Position numbers and translations under genes: made by a program. A stretch of 21,879 nt of DNA from a bacterium (lineage in GTDB: Bacteria > Bacteroidota > Ignavibacteria > Kapaibacteriales > UBA961). The notes below the pieces were generated by a model, which saw nothing but the letters and a program-made list of their open reading frames with translations, was not told the origin of the DNA and did no database searches. The stretch covers positions 1 to 21,879 of the forward strand of contig JALHLL010000030.1 of assembly GCA_022844575.1 (NCBI GenBank), read 5' to 3'. Shown one piece after another: positions 16,501 through 21,879 of the stretch (position 1 is the stretch's first letter; each line of letters starts with the position of its first letter).

Positions 16501-17786
16501 ATGGTCAGAGAGTCAAAAAAGGCGAATTGATATATGATTGGGATCCGTACAATGCTGTAATTATTACGGAAAAAGCCGGTACAATTCGTTACAAAGACCT
16601 TATTCCGAACGTTACGTTCCGTGAAGAAAACGATGAGCAAACGGGACACATTACCAAGGTTGTTATTGATTCTCGTGATCGTACCAAAATGCCTGCGGTT
16701 GAGATTGTGGATAGTAATGATGAGGTAATACAAACATATATTATTCCTTCAAGAGCTCAGATTATTGTTAATGAAAACGAAGCCGTTAACATAGGTACAA
16801 AACTTGTAAAAATCCCACGCGATCGTGGTCGTATGCGCGATATTACAGGCGGTTTGCCGCGAGTAACGGAATTGTTTGAAGCACGTGCTCCTCAAAATCC
16901 GGCTATTATAGCGGATATTGACGGTATCGTCTCTTTCGAGAAAGCAAAACGTGGTCAGAGAACGATAGCCGTAACAAGTCTTGACGGTCAGACACGCACT
17001 GAACATTCCGTTGCTACAAGTAAGTATGTACTTGTTCAGGATGGTGACTTGGTTCGTGCAGGGGATAGACTTACAGACGGTTCCATCAATCCTCATGATA
17101 TTTTACGTATCAAAGGTGTTGGTGCTGTACAAGAATACCTTGTGAATGAGATTCAAGAGGTATATCGTATGCAGGGTGTGAAGATCAATGATAAACACAT
17201 CGAAACGATTGTAAGGCAAATGCTTCAGAAAGTAAGAATTATCGAATCGGGTGATTCTGCTTTCCTTGAGAATGATCAAGTTGACAAGATGAAGTTTTCA
17301 GATGCTAATAATGAACTGAAATTATTGATGAAAGTTGCCGATAAAGGCGAATCAAGACTCAAAGTCAGTGCATTGGTAACAAAGAAAAAACTTCGTGAAG
17401 TTAATGGCGATTTGGCAAAAAAAGAGAAACAACAAATTATAGCTGACCCGGCTACTCCGGCTGTAGGTGAGCCTGTTCTTCTTGGTATTACACAGGCATC
17501 GTTACAGACTGAAAGTTGGCTTTCTGCAGCTTCGTTCCAAGAAACAACACGAGTTCTTGCTGAAGCATCCGTAGCAGCTAAGGTTGATACTTTGAACGGA
17601 TTGAAAGAGAATATTATCCTTGGTCAATTAGTGCCGGCTGGAACAGGTATCCGCAGATATCAAGAAATGTTGGTAACGAGTCAAATCGGTAATATTTTCG
17701 GAGCTGATGCTATTACACAAGAGCCCGAACCCGAACCCGAATTACCGGTACGTCGTTCAGGCAGCAGAAGAAGAGTTGTTACCTGA
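13506..17786 (+). CDS. rpoC: DNA-directed RNA polymerase subunit beta'
   Basis: This is the largest core subunit, carrying the catalytic metal site. It has 1,426 residues, close to family size. In order: an N-terminal zinc ribbon with C64, C66, C79 and C82; the clamp and lid; the active-site motif NADFDGDQMAVHVP with metal-binding D467, D469 and D471; a second zinc site C802, C876, C883, C886; the bridge helix/trigger loop around SQSIGEPGTQLTLRTFHTGG; and the closing GLKENIILGQLVPAGTGIRRY. The tail ends with an acidic EPEPEPE run encoded by a six-base tandem repeat (about 17724-17741), then a basic RRSGSRRR. An AGGAG site (13492-13496) precedes the ATG by nine bases. It is the last gene of the block, followed by a strong bidirectional terminator. 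Confidence 0.99.
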   Translation: MQTIQAPRKGFTSIKIKISSPDEVLNRSHGEVTKPETINYRSFRPEKDGLFCEKIFGPIRDWECACGKYKRIRYKGIVCDRCGVEVTQKSVRRERMGHIMLAVPVVHIWFLRSLPSKIAHALGMPTKDVERIVYYESYVVIQSGSTGLQMKDLLTEDQYLEVLANLPQSELDMDDEDPKKFIALIGGDAVKEMLKRLNPQELHEELRTEVISDVSMTRKQELLKRLRVLEAFLPRENGEPNNPEWMVLDVVPVIPPDLRPLVPLEGGRFATSDLNDLYRRVIIRNNRLRRLIDIKAPEVILRNEKRMLQEAVDALFDNSRRSVRAESQRALKSLADTLKGKAGRFRQNLLGKRVDYSGRSVIVVGPELKIHECGLPKDMAVELFKPFIIRKLIERGHVKTVKSAKKLVERKTNEVWDILEKVIDGHPVMLNRAPTLHRLGIQAFQPRLIEGKAIQLHPLVTTAFNADFDGDQMAVHVPISHEAQLEALLLMLASHNIMHTQHGDPIAVPSQDMVLGAYYLTKMRRGAKYEGKVFSSSDEVIIAYNSNQIGLHTKIKVRWNKQMIETTVGRVIFNQIVPIEMGYINELLTKNRLRQIIGQTFRKAGLAKTVEFLDNMKEAGFMTATRGGLSVSIHDVVIPIEKDAIIKDAQLKVDNIEDFYQNGVITSGERYNKIIDTWSTATNRVADKLYSDLQKAQDGFNTFWMMLDSQARGSKEQIRQLAGMRGLMAKPQKSASNTSAELIENPIIANFKEGLSILEYFISTHGARKGLADTALKTADAGYLTRRLHDVAQDVIISEWDCTTIRGMDMKALKEGEDVKEPLSERIVGRVALVDVVDPFTDKMLVTAGSIIDEEIAQKISESSIESVMIRSVLTCESRRGVCAKCYGRNLATGQLVDIGEAVGTIASQSIGEPGTQLTLRTFHTGGTAMLDSSSSSVTAKFDGILQFENIKTVISEEEEETQNVVVSRSGVINIVEPDSNRILTKYDAVYGAVLNVTDGQRVKKGELIYDWDPYNAVIITEKAGTIRYKDLIPNVTFREENDEQTGHITKVVIDSRDRTKMPAVEIVDSNDEVIQTYIIPSRAQIIVNENEAVNIGTKLVKIPRDRGRMRDITGGLPRVTELFEARAPQNPAIIADIDGIVSFEKAKRGQRTIAVTSLDGQTRTEHSVATSKYVLVQDGDLVRAGDRLTDGSINPHDILRIKGVGAVQEYLVNEIQEVYRMQGVKINDKHIETIVRQMLQKVRIIESGDSAFLENDQVDKMKFSDANNELKLLMKVADKGESRLKVSALVTKKKLREVNGDLAKKEKQQIIADPATPAVGEPVLLGITQASLQTESWLSAASFQETTRVLAEASVAAKVDTLNGLKENIILGQLVPAGTGIRRYQEMLVTSQIGNIFGADAITQEPEPEPELPVRRSGSRRRVVT

Positions 17787-17795
17787 TATTCAGGT
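17781..17795 (+). other. Perfect small palindrome across the rpoC stop codon
   Basis: ACCTGA (17781-17786, its last three bases being the stop codon TGA) pairs with TCAGGT (17790-17795) around the loop TAT. It could be a minor RNA hairpin at the gene end; no T run follows and the terminator proper lies just downstream. Confidence 0.35.
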
Positions 17796-17813
17796 GTACA
17801 CATCTTATATTCA

Positions 17814-17844
17814 AAAAAGCCCCTACAATTTGTAGGGGCTTTTT
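17814..17844. terminator. Bidirectional intrinsic terminator between rpoC and the convergent operon
   Basis: AAAAAGCCCCTACA (17814-17827) pairs perfectly with TGTAGGGGCTTTTT (17831-17844) across a three-base loop. The GC-rich core flanked by A residues on one side and T residues on the other lets it end transcription of rpoC (plus strand) and of the glycosyltransferase operon (minus strand). It lies between the two convergent stop codons. Confidence 0.92.
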
Positions 17845-17886
17845 GTTTATATGTATAAGGTTTGTCTCGAAAGGTACAATCAATTT

Positions 17887-18966
17887 TTAGAGTATTGAAA
17901 ACTTCTTATAATAGGCGTATAATTGAGAATTGACAGATGAATAACCATGATAGGCATGTACCCATTTTTTTCCTTTAATACCGAGTTCACGGCGTAAATC
18001 GGGTTGCTCGATTAAACTAACAAGTGAATCTTCTAATTCGTTGATATTATTCGCTACAACAAAAGGATTTTCGGGAAGCCAGCGTGAATACTGTTCCGTC
18101 ATATTGGTAATTGTCGGAATCTCCATAGAAAGTGTTTCCAAGCCGGATTTTCCATATCCTGTTCCGCCGTTCAATCCGCCTACCTGATCAATGCAAATAT
18201 CGCAAGTTCTTTTAATTTCAAGTACTTTTTCTCGTGACTTGTTCTCCAATAAAAAGAAATCAAGCGGGAATGACATTGATAATTTTTCGATTACTTTTAT
18301 GATACCATCCGTACCTTTGAATTGTCTGTTTGTAGGTGAGTGAACGATTTTTATACGTTTCGTTTCGTTTTTTACGGGATCAGGTAATTCTTCGGTATTG
18401 TATGGGTAAAATAAGTAATGAATATTGTCGGCATAGTCAAGATGATCGAATTCGCTTGTTAGTCTTAAGTCTGTGATCTCATCAAGTTCTTTAATCATAC
18501 CTCGTGCACGTAAATCACTACCATAATAGCAGGTTACGATTTTCTTACCTTGTTTTTTCCATTCTAACGATTTTTCGGGCTTACGTGTAAAATCAAGACC
18601 GCCATCATAATGAATAATGGAAAAGTCTTCAAGATTATATGTTTGTATTGCCTTTTTGATACTTCTTTTTCGTATCGAGTCGGTAAAGTCAAAATATAAT
18701 CGTTCGATATAGTTTTTCGGTTTGAAATAATGGAGTTTATGAACCGACTCATTTTTTATCGTATCATTATGTTTTTTTCTTCTCCACTTTTGTGCAAATC
18801 CTGAGCGCGAAATGGGGAAATTAAGGCAAATGTCTTCCGAAAAACCCCGAATATTTCCATGTAGGGTGACTAATCGTGAATAATCGCCGCAAGAATTGTG
18901 CATGCGGTAAAAATCGAATGGTACACCGGCAAAATTTTCAACAGCAATATGTAATATTCGATTCAC
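17887..18966 (-). CDS. Glycosyltransferase, GT4/GT-B-like
   Basis: This 359-residue cytosolic enzyme probably transfers a sugar from a nucleotide donor to a surface glycan. The fold call rests on the C-terminal half: an SPTNRQFKGTD segment (KIVHSPTNRQFKGTDGIIKV) typical of the inter-domain start, ICIDQV followed by GGTGYGKSGLETLSMEIPTI (about 267-286, the donor-phosphate region with the usual acidic residue, E277), and a C-terminal LRRELGIKGKKWV helix. The N-terminal domain is less conserved but has IIHYDGGLDF and VTCYYGSDLR. No membrane segment is visible. The start is GTG at 18964-18966, directly abutting the stop of the upstream gene, implying translational coupling. Donor and acceptor are unknown. 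The partner gene suggests cell-wall or envelope polysaccharide work. Confidence 0.8.
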   Translation of the reverse strand: MNRILHIAVENFAGVPFDFYRMHNSCGDYSRLVTLHGNIRGFSEDICLNFPISRSGFAQKWRRKKHNDTIKNESVHKLHYFKPKNYIERLYFDFTDSIRKRSIKKAIQTYNLEDFSIIHYDGGLDFTRKPEKSLEWKKQGKKIVTCYYGSDLRARGMIKELDEITDLRLTSEFDHLDYADNIHYLFYPYNTEELPDPVKNETKRIKIVHSPTNRQFKGTDGIIKVIEKLSMSFPLDFFLLENKSREKVLEIKRTCDICIDQVGGLNGGTGYGKSGLETLSMEIPTITNMTEQYSRWLPENPFVVANNINELEDSLVSLIEQPDLRRELGIKGKKWVHAYHGYSSVNSQLYAYYKKFSIL

Positions 18967-19935
18967 TTATAATGAACGGTAAAAAGTATCTCTGAATATA
19001 CCTCGTGACCCGAAGTTTTCCTTAAAGCGGGCCAATCCCCAATTAGGCTCCATGTTTACGGTAAATATTCCAAAATCAAGATAATCGAACCCTTCAAATG
19101 ATGATTGCTTCATTATCTCATAAAAGAGAGTGTTAACGGGCCTATATTCCTGATACTCTTCATCATGGCTTATATAAAAAGCCAAAACAACTTTTTCATT
19201 CGCACTGAAATTACACACTCCTGCTATCAGTTTTTCATCGAGAAATGCACCCCAAAGACGAATTTTTGTAGGAAATTTTCGCTTTAGAAGAAGAAGTTCA
19301 TCGAGTGTATGGGTTGGGGAAACGCCATGTCTCATTTTTAAGTTTTGTGAGAGTATCCTATAGTACTCTTCAAATCGTTCACACTCGGCAATTCTTACTC
19401 CGAGTTTTTGCGATTTTCGTATTGCTCTTCTCGCTTCTTCACGGTACATCGGCAAAATTTCCTGTTGTGTTTTGGGTAACTGAACCACACTGGAAATTTC
19501 TCTTTTTGCATAGATAAAACCATTACGAACAAGTGCAAAATCTAAATAATTGGAAACATGTTTCTGATAAATTATGGGATTGAGTGTCATTTGTATGGCA
19601 TCGCAATTTAATGATTGGGCATACTCAATTAACGATTCGACAAGAATATGAGCATCCTTAAAATTCAAATCAGAGTTATGTACAAATCCGCCATAGGATG
19701 CACCGGAATGAGATGAAAGGATTTTCAGACCATTTCGCTCTATTTTAACAGCAGGGAACAGGGCGGTGATTTTGTTCTCATTCTTCAGAATTGCGGAGGC
19801 ATCCGTGAAGCGTCCCGTAGGGTGATAGGACAAAAATCTTCTCGTATGGAACATTGTTCCATTGTCAGATTGTTCAACAAATTCATCCCATTCATTATCT
19901 GACAGTCCTGTTTTCGTAAATTCGTAAATATCCAT
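18967..19935 (-). CDS. FemAB/GNAT-like acyltransferase (Acetyltransf_6 type)
   Basis: This 322-residue protein resembles the FemAB-like GNAT proteins found in peptidoglycan-bridge and exopolysaccharide gene sets, which transfer an amino acid or acyl group to an amino group. Visible family marks are the N-terminal WDEFVEQSDNGTMFHTRRFL, SHSGASYGGFVHN (about 74-86), the basic helix EEARRAIRKSQKLGVRI (about 164-180) typical of this fold, and the C-terminal GNAT half with LWGAFLDEKLIAGVCNF and FDYLDFGIFTVN, closing FKENFGSRG. I chose the ATG at 19933-19935; an in-frame TTG at 19960-19962 lies inside a promoter -7 box and is unlikely to be translated. Its stop codon abuts the start of the glycosyltransferase gene. 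The acceptor is not predictable. Confidence 0.8.
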   Translation of the reverse strand: MDIYEFTKTGLSDNEWDEFVEQSDNGTMFHTRRFLSYHPTGRFTDASAILKNENKITALFPAVKIERNGLKILSSHSGASYGGFVHNSDLNFKDAHILVESLIEYAQSLNCDAIQMTLNPIIYQKHVSNYLDFALVRNGFIYAKREISSVVQLPKTQQEILPMYREEARRAIRKSQKLGVRIAECERFEEYYRILSQNLKMRHGVSPTHTLDELLLLKRKFPTKIRLWGAFLDEKLIAGVCNFSANEKVVLAFYISHDEEYQEYRPVNTLFYEIMKQSSFEGFDYLDFGIFTVNMEPNWGLARFKENFGSRGIFRDTFYRSL

Positions 19936-19959
19936 AGAAGTATTTTGGTGTTTTCTACT

Positions 19960-19967
19960 CAAAAATA
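19960..19967 (-). promoter_or_regulatory. Candidate -7 promoter box of the acyltransferase-glycosyltransferase operon
   Basis: Read on the minus strand this is TATTTTTG, a full TAnnTTTG match and the same string as at 2749 and 5645. Transcription would start near 19953, leaving a leader of about 18 bases before the ATG at 19935. It helps decide that start. No -33 TTTG is evident. Confidence 0.5.
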
Positions 19968-19970
19968 CGA

Positions 19971-19997
19971 ATGAAGATAGAGTTTCTTCGTCTTCAT
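19971..19997. repeat. Inverted repeat ATGAAGA-N13-TCTTCAT in the divergent spacer
   Basis: Two perfect seven-base arms (19971-19977, 19991-19997) are 13 bases apart, just upstream of the minus-strand -7 box, in the 140-base gap between divergent genes. It could be a regulator site or a hairpin. No other promoter element for the rightward gene is clear in this gap. Confidence 0.35.
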
Positions 19998-20075
19998 GGG
20001 CTAGAATATTATTAAATCAAAGTGTAAAAAACGGCCAACGTTCAAAGAAAATCTTTTTTAAGTGTTGTAATTGTT

Positions 20076-21879
20076 ATGAAATCATTTGTGTTGTTCATCG
20101 CGATCTTATGTTCCGCTTCATACTTAAGTATAACCGGCGAACTGAAAGTTGACCCGACTATTGAGTATGGTTCCGATATTAGTTTTGAGTATGTACCGGG
20201 TAAAGAAGATAGCTATACTAAACCTTCGGTGCTTATCTATTCTTTTAGTAAAAGCAATGTAAAACCTACGGCATATCAAGTTGCATTGAATGGTGATAAT
20301 AAAGCAAGATTCACCACACCTGCGGATGCAGTATTTTTAATGTATAAGGTAAGCGATGGTAAAAACACGGATGATAATGGTAATCAATTTTGGCATTCCA
20401 TTGTAACGAATAAGGGTAAACCTATACGGAATGCTCACTTCAGAGTCGCTGTCTCTTATTTGGGGCAGCTACCGGAAAATTGCCGTAGAATGACTTCTCT
20501 ATCGAAAGCTGAGGAGAATTTGGAGTTTGAGTTACGTGATTCTGGAAAAAATGCCTTAGCTCAAGCCGGATTGGCAATGTTGAGTTTCGATTCTAAAAAG
20601 TTGACAAAAGAGCAATTTGAACAGAAAATAAAATCTATTTTTTCAGATACCGAGCTTGATTGGACACAAGAAGAAATCAATCGTTCAGCTTGGCGTTCTT
20701 TTAAGGCAATAGGTAATCTAGCCAAATCGGATTCAATCGCAAAAATGTATGTGAGCAAATTCTCAATGTCCGAACTTGCTGAGGATTATGGTATAGACTA
20801 CCTGCGTACACTTAGCGAAGAGGGGGCTATAATCGATAGTGCCTTTAATTATCTTGTCAGGTTTCCACATACTAAGGATGCCTCGATGTTAGCACAAGGG
20901 CTCGCCCCTATGGCTGCGTCAAAAAACAGATTGCGTGAATTAATGGAAGTTTATTCGAAGAAAAAAGTTCGCAATCCTTTTGTCATTTCATTGTTCGCCT
21001 TTATTCTTGTTGACAGCGACTCCTCGCAAATCAAATATGCCATTGACTATATCACTAAAGAGAGTGAGTATTTGAAGAAGGCAGGAACCGAAAATTTTAA
21101 ATCGAAGTGGTTAGCACCTATTGAATGGACTGAACAGGGAGCATCTTTACACACACAACTAAAAGCGACAAGAGGATTCCTCTATGAACGCGCCGGTCTA
21201 AAAAAAGAAGCAATAGCCGATTTGGAAGATGTAACAACACATAATCCTCAGAGTTGTCATGAAGTAATATTCGATAAACTCGTTTCTTTATTTTACGAGA
21301 ATAAGTATGATTTGAAAAAGGCGTACTCATGGTCAAGCCGAGCCATCGAGCTATCGAAAGCAACTGAGAATGTAAGGAAGATACATAAGGAAACATTTGC
21401 GAACTCGGATTTTACCCATAAAGAATATGATAAAGTTCTTATGGATTTGAAAGCATCCTCGTCAGATTCAAGAAGAAACAGCCTGAAGAAGTCGATGTTA
21501 CGCCAAAATGCTCCTGAGGGAACACTGACAACATTACAAGGGCAGAAGGTGACAATGTCGTCCTTAAGGGGGAAAACCATTGTCTTGGACTTCTGGGCTA
21601 CTTGGTGCGGGCCTTGTCGTGCCTCTTTTCCTGCTATGCAAAAACTCTACTCCTTGTATAAAAATGATGAGTCCGTAGTATTTATTATTGCTAACTGCTG
21701 GGAAAAGGGGGATGACAAAAAAAAGGTGGTTATGGATTTTTTGACAAAGAACAATTATAATTTTCCCGTTTATTTTGATGAAAGTGATGCTTTGGCTAAG
21801 GCATTTGGTGTAACAGGGATTCCGGCCAAGTTTTTCATATCGCCGAAAGGTCAAATTCAATTTAAAGAATCGGGATTTA
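20076..21879 (+). CDS. Exported TlpA-like thiol-disulfide protein with long N-terminal region, 3' end off the window
   Basis: The frame is open from the ATG at 20076 to the right edge (601 codons seen). A signal peptide (about 1-20, FVLFIAILCSASYLS) sends it to the periplasm or outer membrane. Residues 21 to about 140 look beta-rich. A long helical region follows, and about 362-425 (RGFLYERAGLKKEAIADLED and LFYENKYDLKKAYSWSSRAI) resembles tetratricopeptide helices. The thioredoxin-fold domain starts near 479 and has the redox motif WCGPC (W510, C511, C514) and the cis-proline segment GIPAKFF. That is the TlpA/ResA type, which reduces or exchanges disulfides in exported proteins. Most TlpA proteins lack such a long front part; similar fusions are common in Bacteroidota. 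It is divergent from the envelope-modifying pair. The frame is cut close to the expected end of the domain. Confidence 0.88.
   Translation, partial: MKSFVLFIAILCSASYLSITGELKVDPTIEYGSDISFEYVPGKEDSYTKPSVLIYSFSKSNVKPTAYQVALNGDNKARFTTPADAVFLMYKVSDGKNTDDNGNQFWHSIVTNKGKPIRNAHFRVAVSYLGQLPENCRRMTSLSKAEENLEFELRDSGKNALAQAGLAMLSFDSKKLTKEQFEQKIKSIFSDTELDWTQEEINRSAWRSFKAIGNLAKSDSIAKMYVSKFSMSELAEDYGIDYLRTLSEEGAIIDSAFNYLVRFPHTKDASMLAQGLAPMAASKNRLRELMEVYSKKKVRNPFVISLFAFILVDSDSSQIKYAIDYITKESEYLKKAGTENFKSKWLAPIEWTEQGASLHTQLKATRGFLYERAGLKKEAIADLEDVTTHNPQSCHEVIFDKLVSLFYENKYDLKKAYSWSSRAIELSKATENVRKIHKETFANSDFTHKEYDKVLMDLKASSSDSRRNSLKKSMLRQNAPEGTLTTLQGQKVTMSSLRGKTIVLDFWATWCGPCRASFPAMQKLYSLYKNDESVVFIIANCWEKGDDKKKVVMDFLTKNNYNFPVYFDESDALAKAFGVTGIPAKFFISPKGQIQFKESGF

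Noticed and set aside
20561..21860. Several minus-strand open frames at the right end
   Set aside because: They lie opposite the continuous TlpA-like frame, which has a signal peptide and a WCGPC motif; the minus-strand products show no family features.

Overview
The window reads as a chromosomal segment of a low-to-moderate GC bacterium of the FCB group (Bacteroidota/Chlorobiota in the broad sense). Three things point there. A secreted protein ends in a type IX secretion (T9SS) sorting domain. Several upstream regions carry the Bacteroidota-type -7 promoter box TAnnTTTG. RpoB and RpoC have the sequence character of that group. Several genes also have strong Shine-Dalgarno sites (AGGAG), which typical Bacteroidota mostly lack, so I favour a deep-branching lineage such as Kapabacteria or Ignavibacteria. 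That placement is inference.

Layout. Positions 1-2547 (minus strand) hold a drug-efflux operon: MarR repressor, membrane fusion protein, and the N-terminal 330 residues of an RND pump that runs off the left edge. A divergent regulatory region (about 2550-2814) contains a candidate MarR operator and promoter boxes for both directions. Positions 2815-5469 encode an 884-residue secreted protein with an IgGFc-binding-type N-terminal domain and a T9SS tail, closed by a long hairpin terminator. Positions 5670-6149 hold five tRNA genes (Tyr, Gly-TCC, Gly-CCC, Thr, Trp) behind a Bacteroidota-type promoter. They lead into the classic block secE-nusG-rplK-rplA-rplJ-rplL-rpoB-rpoC (6223-17786), which lacks tuf. 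A folded L10 leader precedes rplJ. The rplL-rpoB spacer (303 bases) contains several hairpins, including a canonical intrinsic terminator with eight T residues just upstream of rpoB.

After rpoC, a bidirectional terminator separates it from a convergent two-gene minus-strand operon: a FemAB/GNAT-like acyltransferase and a glycosyltransferase whose start abuts the upstream stop codon. These probably modify a cell-surface glycan. Divergent from them, a secreted TlpA-like thiol-disulfide protein with a long N-terminal region runs off the right edge.

Most of the window is ordinary housekeeping sequence. I see no phage, insertion sequence, CRISPR array or defence system, and nothing I would call an undescribed multi-gene system. 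The best second looks are RNA-level and promoter-level: the terminator inside the rplL-rpoB spacer, the L10 leader, the MarR operator, and the coexistence of TAnnTTTG promoters with strong Shine-Dalgarno sites.
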